The notes under the pieces were generated by a model, which ran no database searches, was not told the origin of the DNA, and saw nothing but the letters and a program-made list of their open reading frames with translations. Positions 7,482-14,979 of a stretch of DNA of 64,000 bases are shown here, one piece after another. The position numbers and the translations under genes are program-made. The stretch lies in NCBI RefSeq assembly GCF_963666195.1, contig NZ_OY762653.1:2220501-2284500 (forward strand), written 5' to 3'. Source of the DNA: Trichococcus shcherbakoviae. GTDB lineage: Bacteria > Bacillota > Bacilli > Lactobacillales > Aerococcaceae. Every line of letters begins with the position of its first letter. Position 1 is the stretch's first letter.

Positions 7482-8852
7482 ATGATACTGGAAGAAAGAA
7501 TCAAGCAACTGAACGCTAAAAATACAGCGATGGAGCGACCCTATGTCGTCTATTGGATGCAGAGCTCGCAGCGGGCGGAGTACAACCATGCTTTGGAATA
7601 CGCGATCCGCCAGGCAAACAGGCTCGAGAAGCCGCTGGTCGTTTACTTCGGGATTACGGACGGTTTTCCGGAAGCCAATGAGCGCCACTATGCATTCATG
7701 CTGGAAGGGCTGAAGGAAACGAAGGCCGCCTTGGAGCAACGCGGCATCCAAATGCTGATCCGGAAAATATCGCCGGAACAAGGAGCATTGGAAATTTCCG
7801 GATTGGCGGCCCTGTTGGTGGTCGACCGCGGTTATCTCCGGATCGAGCGGCAATGGCGCGCTACCTTGGCCGAGGGTGCTGAATGTGCCGTCGTTCAGAT
7901 TGAAAGCAATGTCGTTGTTCCGGTCGAACTGGCTTCTCCGAAAGAGGAGTATTCCGCCGCGACCCTGCGCTCCAAGCTGAAGAAAATCCTGCCGCATTGT
8001 TTGGCGCCATTGGAGGAGACCGTCTGCCAACATCCATCCGTAGCAGCGGAGCTTCCATTCGAGGCCTATGACGTTTCCGATACCGAAAAGGCCTTGGCCG
8101 GCTTGGCTATCGACCGTAGTGTCCCGCGCGTTTCCGATTATATCGGCGGAACCACGGTGGCCAAACTCTGGTTGGAGGATTTCATCGAGAATAGACTGGC
8201 CGGGTACAGCGAACGCAAGAATCGTCCCGGCGAGTCCTTCACCTCAAATCTGAGTCCATATCTCCATTTCGGCCAGATTTCACCGCTCTATATCTACCGC
8301 AGACTGATGGGGATGGACAGCGAAAGTCAGCAAAGTTTCCTCGAGGAACTTGTTGTCAGAAGAGAATTGGCCGTCAATTTCGTTTACTACAATGAACAGT
8401 ACGATTCCTATGCAGCTGTTCCGGATTGGGCCAAGAAGACACTGGACAAGCACTTGGCGGATGAACGCGAATATCTGTATTCTGTGGAGGAATTGGAAGC
8501 GGCCAAGACCCACGACGACTATTGGAACGCCGCGCAGCTGGAGATGAACCTGACCGGTAAAATGCATGGGTACATGCGGATGTACTGGGCCAAGAAAATT
8601 CTTGAGTGGAGCAGCACGCCGGAGGAAGCCTATCGAAAAGCCATTTATCTGAACAATAAGTACCTGTTGGACGGCCGCGATCCGAACGGGTTTGCCGGAG
8701 TGAGCTGGTGCTTCGGCAAGCATGACCGGCCGTGGGGGGAACGTGCCATCTTCGGCAATGTCCGGTTCATGAATGACAAAGGCCTGAAGCGCAAGTTCGA
8801 TATGCAACTGTATCTGGAACAGGTTGCGGAACGGGCACGCAAACGCAACTAA
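7482..8852 (+). CDS. phrB: class II CPD photolyase
   Basis: A 456-residue deoxyribodipyrimidine photolyase that repairs UV-made cyclobutane pyrimidine dimers with blue light and FAD. The class II signature is clear: WNAAQLEMNLTGKMHGYMR followed by MYWAKKILEW, and DPNGFAGVSWCFGKHDRPWGERA with KRKFD near the C-terminus. The N-terminal half is the alpha/beta antenna domain (RPYVVYWMQSSQRAEYN), the C-terminal half the helical FAD domain. I start at 7482, eight bases after GGGGGAAA; the ATG at 7431 overlaps the promoter -10 box. The next gene begins 15 bases downstream with its own AAGGAGG, and a heliorhodopsin gene follows, so the three are likely co-expressed. Confidence 0.95.
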   Translation: MILEERIKQLNAKNTAMERPYVVYWMQSSQRAEYNHALEYAIRQANRLEKPLVVYFGITDGFPEANERHYAFMLEGLKETKAALEQRGIQMLIRKISPEQGALEISGLAALLVVDRGYLRIERQWRATLAEGAECAVVQIESNVVVPVELASPKEEYSAATLRSKLKKILPHCLAPLEETVCQHPSVAAELPFEAYDVSDTEKALAGLAIDRSVPRVSDYIGGTTVAKLWLEDFIENRLAGYSERKNRPGESFTSNLSPYLHFGQISPLYIYRRLMGMDSESQQSFLEELVVRRELAVNFVYYNEQYDSYAAVPDWAKKTLDKHLADEREYLYSVEELEAAKTHDDYWNAAQLEMNLTGKMHGYMRMYWAKKILEWSSTPEEAYRKAIYLNNKYLLDGRDPNGFAGVSWCFGKHDRPWGERAIFGNVRFMNDKGLKRKFDMQLYLEQVAERARKRN

Positions 8853-8867
8853 AAGGAGGCGGAACGG

Positions 8868-9497
8868 ATGGCGAGAAACGGCAAAAAGGCAGAACCCTTG
8901 CCTATAATCCTTTTGGTTCTTTTCGTTATAGCGTACATTATTTCGGCTATCCGTCCATTGGATCGGCTGGCTTGGATAGGTCAGATGACGCCAGCAGTTC
9001 TGTTGGTATTATTGCTGGTCGTGACTTACCGGAAGTTCCGTTTCAGCACTTTCGTCTATGTGATGGCTTTTCTGCATGCCTTGTTGTTGCTGTACGGCGC
9101 GCACTACACTTACTCCCAGAATCCGCTGTTCAATCAATGGAAAGAGCAGTTTGGTTGGGAGCGCAATTACTTCGACCGGGTGGGGCACTTTGCCCAAGGC
9201 TTCGTACCGGCTTTTTTGGCCAAGGAGTTTTTGTTGCGGGGCGGCTACGTCAAGAAAGGCAAACTGCTGATGCTTATCGTTATTCTGTCCTGCCTCGGCT
9301 TCAGCGCAGCCTACGAACTGAGTGAATTCGCGGTCGTTAAAATTATGGATGTTCCCGCCGACACCGTGATGGGGACACAGGGAGACGCCTTCGACAGCCT
9401 CTGGGATATGATTTGGGCCTTGATCGGTGCGAGCCTGGCGGTGTTCGTGTTCGGCCCGTTCCAAGACAGCCAAATAGAACAGATGGGGGATGGTTAA
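8868..9497 (+). CDS. DUF2238 (YjdF-like) membrane protein
   Basis: A 209-residue polytopic membrane protein with about five or six hydrophobic helices. The stretch NYFDRVGHFAQGFVPA, the central YELSEF and the GTQGDAFDSLWDM segment are the conserved polar marks of the DUF2238/YjdF family. The family has no proven function; buried His, Glu and Asp hint at metal or proton handling. It lies between the photolyase and the heliorhodopsin genes, 15 bases after the former with AAGGAGG before ATG, so it is almost surely translated from the photolyase mRNA. That placement makes it a candidate partner in the light response. Confidence 0.85.
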   Translation: MARNGKKAEPLPIILLVLFVIAYIISAIRPLDRLAWIGQMTPAVLLVLLLVVTYRKFRFSTFVYVMAFLHALLLLYGAHYTYSQNPLFNQWKEQFGWERNYFDRVGHFAQGFVPAFLAKEFLLRGGYVKKGKLLMLIVILSCLGFSAAYELSEFAVVKIMDVPADTVMGTQGDAFDSLWDMIWALIGASLAVFVFGPFQDSQIEQMGDG

Positions 9498-9590
9498 AGG
9501 CATTCTGATTGAAGAACAGTTTGATTCAACGAATGAGAACGGTCAATTGGCATTATTTTCCAGTCATTTTAGAAAGGTAGGTATATCATC

Positions 9591-10382
9591 ATGAAAGAGA
9601 TCACGACAGAAAAACTACGGCGCTTCAATCTGATCATGGGTGGACTCCACCTGATCCAAGCAGTCGCAATGCTGTTTTTGGCAACAAATGTCATCCAGAA
9701 AATCGGTGAGTTCAGTCCTGAAATCAGCCAATTCTACTTGGCCTTCAATCCTGAAACGCGCTCGTTGGAGACTGCCTCGCGAGTTCTTTTTGAATTACCA
9801 TTTGGAGTTATGGTCGCTTCGTTCTTGTTCATTTCAGCCATCGCGCATGCCTTGGTTTCCATTCCGAAAAAGCTTAATGAAATCTATAATGCTGATTTGG
9901 CGAAGGGCATCAATAAATTCCGCTGGTTCGAGTATTCGCTCAGCTCGTCAATCATGATTGTCCTGATTGCGACGCTGTTCGGCATCTACGATATCGCTTC
10001 GCTGATTCTGATCTTCATCGTCAACGCCACCATGAATTTTTTCGGGCTTGTAATGGAACAGTTGAATGTAGGCCGCTCAAAAGACAACATTGAGTGGGGA
10101 CCGTTCATTTGGGGCTCGATTGCCGGTGTTGCGCCATGGATCGCTATTTTGCTGTACATGTTCGGGACCGGTAATTTCGGCGAAGTGCCTTGGTTTGTCT
10201 GGGCAATCGTCGGTACTTATTTCGTTGCTTTCAACACGTTCCCGATCAACATGATTTTGCAGTACAAAAAAGTCGGGAAATGGGCGGACTACCTCTACGG
10301 GGAGCGGGTCTACATCGTGCTCAGTCTGGTTGCGAAATCGATTCTTGCCTGGCTTGTGCTTTTCGGAGCGATGCAGCCGTAA
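9591..10382 (+). CDS. heliorhodopsin
   Basis: A 263-residue seven-helix retinal protein of the heliorhodopsin family, which sits in the membrane with inverted topology (N-terminus inside) and acts as a slow-photocycle sensor rather than a pump. Key residues fit: retinal Schiff-base Lys249 in the family SxxxK motif (SLVAK, Ser245/Lys249), counterion Glu114 in RWFEYSLSSS, and His20 and His86 at positions like the two conserved His of described members. The FNTFPINMILQY segment before helix 7 is also typical. AAGGTAGG precedes ATG. It lies 93 bases after the DUF2238 gene and on the same strand as the photolyase. No retinal or carotenoid synthesis gene is in the window, so the chromophore source is open. 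Confidence 0.93.
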   Translation: MKEITTEKLRRFNLIMGGLHLIQAVAMLFLATNVIQKIGEFSPEISQFYLAFNPETRSLETASRVLFELPFGVMVASFLFISAIAHALVSIPKKLNEIYNADLAKGINKFRWFEYSLSSSIMIVLIATLFGIYDIASLILIFIVNATMNFFGLVMEQLNVGRSKDNIEWGPFIWGSIAGVAPWIAILLYMFGTGNFGEVPWFVWAIVGTYFVAFNTFPINMILQYKKVGKWADYLYGERVYIVLSLVAKSILAWLVLFGAMQP

Positions 10383-10523
10383 TTTTGGTAGGCTTCAGGC
10401 GCTGTCATTTACAAAAACAATACAGGATTTTTTGATACGATTTACAATGACGGTGTATATTGGATGTGTGGAGGAAATGTAACTTGTTGCTGCTTTGCTT
10501 ATTTTTGAATGACATGCTTCAGC

Positions 10524-10582
10524 CGGACAGGTTGGGCGTCCACCAGAAAGCTTCTGATGGATGCCCAACCTGTCCGCTTTTT
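10524..10582 (+). terminator. large rho-independent terminator after heliorhodopsin
   Basis: CGGACAGGTTGGGC (10524-10537) and GCCCAACCTGTCCG (10563-10576) are perfect complements followed by TTTTT. It lies 140 bases after the heliorhodopsin stop and probably closes that unit. Confidence 0.8.
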
Positions 10583-10677
10583 GCGTCGTCAGCCAAGAAT
10601 GCCATTATTGGCAATCGCCGGCGACAAGGACTACAATGATTTTGAGGAAAAAGGAATTAAAGTGAGGAGGAAATCAG

Positions 10678-10926
10678 ATGAAAGAACTGCAGCAAATTCC
10701 CGGCATCGGTCCGAAGATGGCGGCAACACTGGTCTCATTGGGCATAAATACAGTCGCTGACCTGCGCGACAAGAATCCGCAGGAACTTTATGAGCGTTTG
10801 AACAGGATAACCGGGCAGCGACAAGATCCCTGCGTATTGTACACTTTCCGCTGCGCCGTCTATTATGCGACCGAACCGAATCCGGATCCGGAAAAATTGA
10901 AGTGGTGGAACTGGAAAAATGGATAG
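10678..10926 (+). CDS. helix-hairpin-helix protein, Cdd1/pathogenicity-locus family
   Basis: An 82-residue protein built around one helix-hairpin-helix motif (LQQIPGIGPKMAATLVSLGI), which normally binds DNA backbone without sequence preference. The C-terminal CVLYTFRCAVYYA and WWNW ending match the small Cdd1-type family found in many bacteria, function unknown, often near DNA-repair or stress genes. AGGAGG sits 7 bases before ATG. It follows the heliorhodopsin unit but is separated from it by a strong terminator. Confidence 0.8.
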   Translation: MKELQQIPGIGPKMAATLVSLGINTVADLRDKNPQELYERLNRITGQRQDPCVLYTFRCAVYYATEPNPDPEKLKWWNWKNG

Positions 10927-10954
10927 GTCAGCCAAACCGTCTTCTTTACTATTT

Positions 10955-10973
10955 ATACCTATAGGGGTATAAT
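10955..10973 (+). promoter_or_regulatory. -10 box overlapping a CsoR/CstR-like half-dyad
   Basis: ATACC-TATA-GGGGTAT (10955-10970) resembles the TACCCC-TATA-GGGGTA operator of the CsoR/CstR family, with the left half two bases short, and it runs into TATAAT (10968-10973). CsoR-family proteins sense copper, persulfide or other electrophiles. No such regulator gene is in the window, so the link is inference. Confidence 0.35.
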
Positions 10974-11020
10974 GGTTTTTAACAAATCTGGTGAAGCCCT
11001 ACAGAGTAAAGGAGATAACA

Positions 11021-11614
11021 ATGGCGCAGGAATTCTACAAGAAAATATACTCGGTGCGGGAATTTTATACGATTTTGTATGAAGGGGTCCGCACAATGAA
11101 ATACATGATCAAGGCCAAAAAGAAAAAAGAATTAAGTCCGGAATTTATCGAAAGGATCATGTTGGGGGTGACGGAAGTCAATGGCTGTGAAGTTTGTTCC
11201 TATGCCCACACGAAAATGGCGCTCGAGCAGGGGATGGCTGCGGAAGAAATCCAGCAATTGTTGGCGGGGTCTGTTGACGAAATCTCTGTTGAGGAAATGC
11301 CGGCGTACCTTTTCGCCCAGCATTATGCGGACAGAAGAGGGTATCCGACCGAAGAATCCTGGGATCGGATTGTTTCGCTTTATGGGGAAGACAAGGCTAA
11401 AGGAATTTTGGGTGCCATTCGGGCCATAATGGTCGGCAATGCGCATGGGATCGCATTCAGTGCTTTCTTGAGCCGTTTGAAAGGCAAAGCTGTCAAAAAG
11501 AGCAGTCTGTTGTATGAAATCACAATGATGCTGAGCATCATCGTCTATCTGCCGCTGACCTTGATCCATGCTCTAATCGACGGCCTGTTCAAGAAACCTG
11601 TCATCAGTTTCTGA
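11021..11614 (+). CDS. carboxymuconolactone decarboxylase/AhpD-like protein
   Basis: A 197-residue member of the AhpD-like superfamily. The motif EVNGCEVCSYAH (NGCxxCxxxH) holds the CxxC pair and the proton-relay His used by alkylhydroperoxidases, so a thiol-based peroxide or disulfide reaction is likely; the family label decarboxylase should not be taken literally. The start at 11021 follows AAAGGAGATAACA; a GTG at 10991 in frame is less well placed. The C-terminal 30 residues are hydrophobic (YEITMMLSIIVYLPLTLIHA), suggesting membrane contact. The promoter overlaps a CsoR/CstR-like half-site. Confidence 0.85.
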   Translation: MAQEFYKKIYSVREFYTILYEGVRTMKYMIKAKKKKELSPEFIERIMLGVTEVNGCEVCSYAHTKMALEQGMAAEEIQQLLAGSVDEISVEEMPAYLFAQHYADRRGYPTEESWDRIVSLYGEDKAKGILGAIRAIMVGNAHGIAFSAFLSRLKGKAVKKSSLLYEITMMLSIIVYLPLTLIHALIDGLFKKPVISF

Positions 11615-11659
11615 GGATGCACTTGAACTAAAATCATTCTGTTTGTGGATAACGAAAAA

Positions 11660-11706
11660 GATAAGCTGTGGAAAACCATTACTAATGGCTTTTCCACAGC
11701 TTATCT
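11660..11706. terminator. bidirectional terminator between convergent genes
   Basis: GATAAGCTGTGGAAAA and TTTTCCACAGCTTATC form a long stem with an AT-rich top, placed between the AhpD-like gene (+) and nadC (-). Confidence 0.85.
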
Positions 11707-11731
11707 GCGTTTAAATGGGTATAACTTTCCG

Positions 11732-12568
11732 TCAGACCCGTTCCAGGTTCTTCAACGACAGATCGAGGATCGCGGAAGAGTGGGTCAGGGCTCCTGATGA
11801 AAGGTAATCCACTCCGGTATCGCGCAAGGCAGCGATGTTTTCAGCGGTTAGGTTTCCGGAGCATTCCACCAAGGCGCACCCGTCAATCAAACGGACGGCT
11901 TCCTTCATATCCGCCGGGGTCATATTGTCCAGCATGATGATGTCGGCTCTCGCTTCGAGGGCCTCTTTGACCATATCCAAGTTTTCCACTTCGACTTCGA
12001 TCTTATGCACAAAAGAGGCATATTCCCGCGCAGCAGCAACAGCCTGTTTGATGCCGCCCGCCGCAGCGATGTGGTTATCCTTCAGCATGACGCCGTCGGA
12101 TAGGCTGAAACGGTGGTTGTGACCGCCGCCGACTTTTACGGCATACTTCTCGAAAATTCGGTTGTTCGGTGTCGTCTTGCGAGTGTCTAGCAGCGTGATG
12201 CCGCTCCCCTCCAGCAAGTTGACAATCTTGCGGGTATGCGTGGCGATGCCGCTCATGCGTTGGAGATAATTCAGGGCGGTGCGTTCGCCGGACAGGATGA
12301 CGCGGATGTCACCGATCACCTCGGCCAACAAATCTCCCGATTTGACGGCATCACCGTCCTGACAATGGAAAAATACTTCGATCGTATCATCAAGGAGAGC
12401 GAAGGTCCTGGCGAAGACATCCAGGCCCGCGATGATGCCGTCCTGTTTGCACAACAGCTCGGCTTTGCCTTTCGTATAGCCTGTGAGGATGGCGTTGATT
12501 GAGATATCCTCAGTGGGGATGTCTTCCTGCAGTGCCGCCAAAATCAGGCGATCCCTATTACTTTGCAT
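11732..12568 (-). CDS. nadC: nicotinate-nucleotide pyrophosphorylase (carboxylating)
   Basis: Quinolinate phosphoribosyltransferase, which converts quinolinate and PRPP to nicotinate mononucleotide, last step of the de novo NAD branch. The 278 residues show the family marks LSGERTALNYLQRMSGIATHT (shown in part: GERTALNYLQRMSGIAT), LDTRKTTP, KVGGGHNHRFSLSDGVMLKDNH (part: GGGHNHRFSLSD, KDNH) and EVEVEN. A longer frame to 12799 exists, but the start at 12568 has GAGGAGG just upstream inside the end of nadB and gives normal length. It overlaps nadB by 11 bases, so the two are coupled. Controlled with nadA and nadB from the NiaR-type promoter. Confidence 0.93.
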   Translation of the reverse strand: MQSNRDRLILAALQEDIPTEDISINAILTGYTKGKAELLCKQDGIIAGLDVFARTFALLDDTIEVFFHCQDGDAVKSGDLLAEVIGDIRVILSGERTALNYLQRMSGIATHTRKIVNLLEGSGITLLDTRKTTPNNRIFEKYAVKVGGGHNHRFSLSDGVMLKDNHIAAAGGIKQAVAAAREYASFVHKIEVEVENLDMVKEALEARADIIMLDNMTPADMKEAVRLIDGCALVECSGNLTAENIAALRDTGVDYLSSGALTHSSAILDLSLKNLERV

Positions 12569-13838
12569 GGGCTTCCTCCTCGATTCCGATTTCTTCCAAT
12601 AGTCTTCTGCGTGCTTCCGCCAAGCCATCCGTGACGGAGCGGGCATCCGGTTCGGGGAAAGGATAAGGAAGTGCGCACTGGAATGACTCATCGATGGCTT
12701 GGGCGGCGCGCTTGCTGAAAACCAAGCTTTCCAACAGCGAATTGCTCGCCAAACGGTTCTTCCCGTGAACGCCGTTGCAGCTCGTTTCCCCTGCGGCATA
12801 CAAGTTAGCCAGCGAAGTTTTGCTTTGCAGATCCACTTCGATGCCGCCCATGAAGTAATGCTGGGCGGGCACGACCGGGATGTAATCTTCTGTCAAATCA
12901 TAGCCTTCCTGCAGGCAGTGGGCATGGATGCCCGGGAACCTTTCGGCGATCGATCCTTCTACGTGGCCTTTCAAAAGCATACGGACATAAGGCAAGCGGT
13001 CTTTTTCCATTTGGGTGTAGATTGCTTTCGTCAACAGGTCGCGCGGCAACAGTTCATCAGCAAAGCGTTGGCCGTCTTTGCCTACGAGGATGGAGCCTTC
13101 CCCACGCAGCGATTCCGAAATCAGGAAAGCTCTCCCTGGACGTCCGGTATACAACGAAGTGGGGTGGATCTGGACATAATTCATGTCCTTGACGCGGATG
13201 CCGTGCTTCAGCGCAACGGCGATGGCATCGCCTGTCAAATGCGCGAAGTTGGTCGATTTGCTGAACAGCCCGCCGATGCCGCCAGTGGCAAGTAAGGTGG
13301 ACTGTGCATAAACGTTGAATAACTTTCTGGACTGATCGCGGAGCACCGCGCCGTGGCAACGGTCGCCGGCAACCAAAAGATCGACAAGCGTGCTGTTTTC
13401 CAGAATGCTGACATTTTTCCGCTCTTTTATCCTAGCAATCAGTTTGCTGTTGATTTCCTTTCCGGTCATGTCTTTGCAATGCAAAATCCTGGCTCGGGAG
13501 TGGGCGCCTTCTTTGGTGTAGGAGAAGCCATCCCCCTTTTTGTCGAATGCGATGCCCAAACCGATCAAATCGTCGATGATTTCCTGCGAGGACCGGATCA
13601 TGGCTGAAACGGCCGCTTCGTTGTTTTCGTAGTGGCCGGCACGTAAAGTGTCCTCCATGAAAGGCTCGAAATCCGTTTCGTCGCGCTGGACGCAGATGCC
13701 GCCTTGGGCAAGGAAGGAGTCGTTATCTTCCAAAGTACCCTTTGTGACGATTAGAATTTTTTTGTCTTTGCTGATGTTGAGGGCTGCGAAGAGTCCGGCG
13801 ACACCTGTTCCGATGATAAGGACATCATAGTTGCGCAT
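12558..13838 (-). CDS. nadB: L-aspartate oxidase
   Basis: FAD enzyme that oxidises L-aspartate to iminoaspartate, substrate of NadA. The Rossmann FAD motif is VLIIGTGVAGLFAA at the N-terminus; FLAQGGICV, GGIGGLFSKSTN and the VPAQHYFMGGIEVD and AAGETSCNGVHGKNRLASNS segments are typical of the succinate dehydrogenase/aspartate oxidase family. At 426 residues it lacks most of the C-terminal helical domain found in longer (about 530-residue) forms, which is common in Bacillota. It overlaps nadA by 14 bases and nadC by 11, so the three form a tight operon. Confidence 0.94.
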   Translation of the reverse strand: MRNYDVLIIGTGVAGLFAALNISKDKKILIVTKGTLEDNDSFLAQGGICVQRDETDFEPFMEDTLRAGHYENNEAAVSAMIRSSQEIIDDLIGLGIAFDKKGDGFSYTKEGAHSRARILHCKDMTGKEINSKLIARIKERKNVSILENSTLVDLLVAGDRCHGAVLRDQSRKLFNVYAQSTLLATGGIGGLFSKSTNFAHLTGDAIAVALKHGIRVKDMNYVQIHPTSLYTGRPGRAFLISESLRGEGSILVGKDGQRFADELLPRDLLTKAIYTQMEKDRLPYVRMLLKGHVEGSIAERFPGIHAHCLQEGYDLTEDYIPVVPAQHYFMGGIEVDLQSKTSLANLYAAGETSCNGVHGKNRLASNSLLESLVFSKRAAQAIDESFQCALPYPFPEPDARSVTDGLAEARRRLLEEIGIEEEAHAK

Positions 13839-14754
13839 AGGTCTTCACCTCGGCCAATGCCAGCATACGTTCCAAAGGCTGTAAACCTTTTTGGCGCAGC
13901 ACTTCATCCATTTCCACAGCAGGTTCGAAAGTTTCCAGAGCATAGATGATTTTCTCGACCGTGTTTAGTTTCATGTCGGGACAGACCTGACCTACGGAAG
14001 GGGCATGGAAGCTTTTGCCCGGCGACCGTTTTTCCATCTCATGGATGACACCGATTTCCGTGCAGATGATGAAATCCTGGGATGGGCTCTTTTCGGTATA
14101 GGCAACGAGGTCCGATGTGCTGCCGACGAAGTCCGCCAAAACAAGGATTTCCTCCTTGCATTCCGGATGCGCCAGAATTTCGGCTTGCGGAAAGTCGCGT
14201 TTCATCTTCAGGACATCGACAACGCGGATGCTGGTATGGATCGGGCAGTAGCCGTCATTGAAGAGGAACGTTTTCTCGGGAAGCTGATGCGAAATGTATC
14301 TGCCCAGGTGCTCGTCGGGAATGAAATAGATATAGCGGTTGGGAAGGGCGGCGATGACGTTTTTCGCATTGGATGACGTCACGCAGACATCGGCGTGCGC
14401 CTTGATTTCAGCTGTGGAGTTGATGTAGCAGACGACAGCCACGTCTTCGTAAGTTTCGCGGATTTTCTGTATGTCGCGGATTTTGACCATGTGGGCCATC
14501 GGACAATCCGCTTTCAGGTCGGGCATCAGGACGACTTTCTCCGGATTCAGCATCTTCGCGCTTTCGCCCATGAAGGCGACGCCGCAGAAAACGATCACTT
14601 TTTCCGTGACCTGTGCTGCAATTTTGCTCAAATAGTACGAATCCCCGATAAAGTCTGCGATATCTTGAACGGCTCCAGGAACGTAGTAGTGTGCGAGAAT
14701 GACGGCATCTTTTTCTGCTTTCAGTTGCAATATTCTTTCCGTAAGTTCATCCAT
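13825..14754 (-). CDS. nadA: quinolinate synthase
   Basis: [4Fe-4S] enzyme condensing iminoaspartate and dihydroxyacetone phosphate to quinolinate. The 309 residues contain the three cluster cysteines in FCGVAFMGESA, GYCPIHTSI or the nearby VCVTSSNA region, and VCPDMKLNT, plus AHYYVPGAVQDIADFIGDS at the N-terminus. The exact middle ligand needs an alignment. First gene of nadABC; the start follows AGGGGTCG. The upstream promoter overlaps a NiaR-type operator, so expression should fall when niacin is plentiful. Confidence 0.94.
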   Translation of the reverse strand: MDELTERILQLKAEKDAVILAHYYVPGAVQDIADFIGDSYYLSKIAAQVTEKVIVFCGVAFMGESAKMLNPEKVVLMPDLKADCPMAHMVKIRDIQKIRETYEDVAVVCYINSTAEIKAHADVCVTSSNAKNVIAALPNRYIYFIPDEHLGRYISHQLPEKTFLFNDGYCPIHTSIRVVDVLKMKRDFPQAEILAHPECKEEILVLADFVGSTSDLVAYTEKSPSQDFIICTEIGVIHEMEKRSPGKSFHAPSVGQVCPDMKLNTVEKIIYALETFEPAVEMDEVLRQKGLQPLERMLALAEVKTYAQL

Positions 14755-14792
14755 TGTTGCGACCCCTTTTTTGTGATAGTTTAATGAAAATG

Positions 14793-14831
14793 ACTATATC
14801 ACGTAACTTTACAGGTGTCAAGACACCTTGT
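14793..14831 (-). promoter_or_regulatory. nadABC promoter with NiaR-type operator
   Basis: Reading the minus strand, TTGACA (plus 14816-14821) and TATAGT (plus 14793-14798) are 17 bases apart. The palindrome AGGTGTC-AA-GACACCT (14813-14828) covers the -35 box and matches the known NiaR (YrxA) niacin-responsive repressor site of Bacillota. The niaR gene itself is not in the window. Confidence 0.85.
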
Positions 14832-14928
14832 GAAAGAAAGAACTTATCCAGCTTATTTGGCCATTCCATTTCGAGACTATCGGAATTCATCAAATAGCAT
14901 CAGCTACCCATCAACAGTGATCGATGTA

Positions 14929-14966
14929 AAAAAGCCTTTCCCCAATTTTGGAGAAAGGCTTTTTTA
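14929..14966 (-). terminator. rho-independent terminator (both strands possible)
   Basis: AAAAAAGCCTTTC and GAAAGGCTTTTTT arms with an AATT loop, just downstream of the DUF2202 gene. Confidence 0.85.
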
Positions 14967-14979
14967 GGTGTGTGACTTC

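Noticed and set aside
9547-9575. A separate promoter (TTGGCA-17-TAGAAA) for heliorhodopsin
   Set aside because: The implied transcript would begin at or after the ribosome binding site, so it could not serve the gene well.
10485-10640. Small TTG-started peptide (MLLLCLFLNDM...) after heliorhodopsin
   Set aside because: It has a GGAGG upstream but runs through the large terminator hairpin; more likely chance, though a leader peptide cannot be excluded.
10991-11020. GTG start adding ten residues to the AhpD-like protein
   Set aside because: AAAGGAG lies right before the ATG at 11021, and the upstream stretch follows the -10 box too closely.
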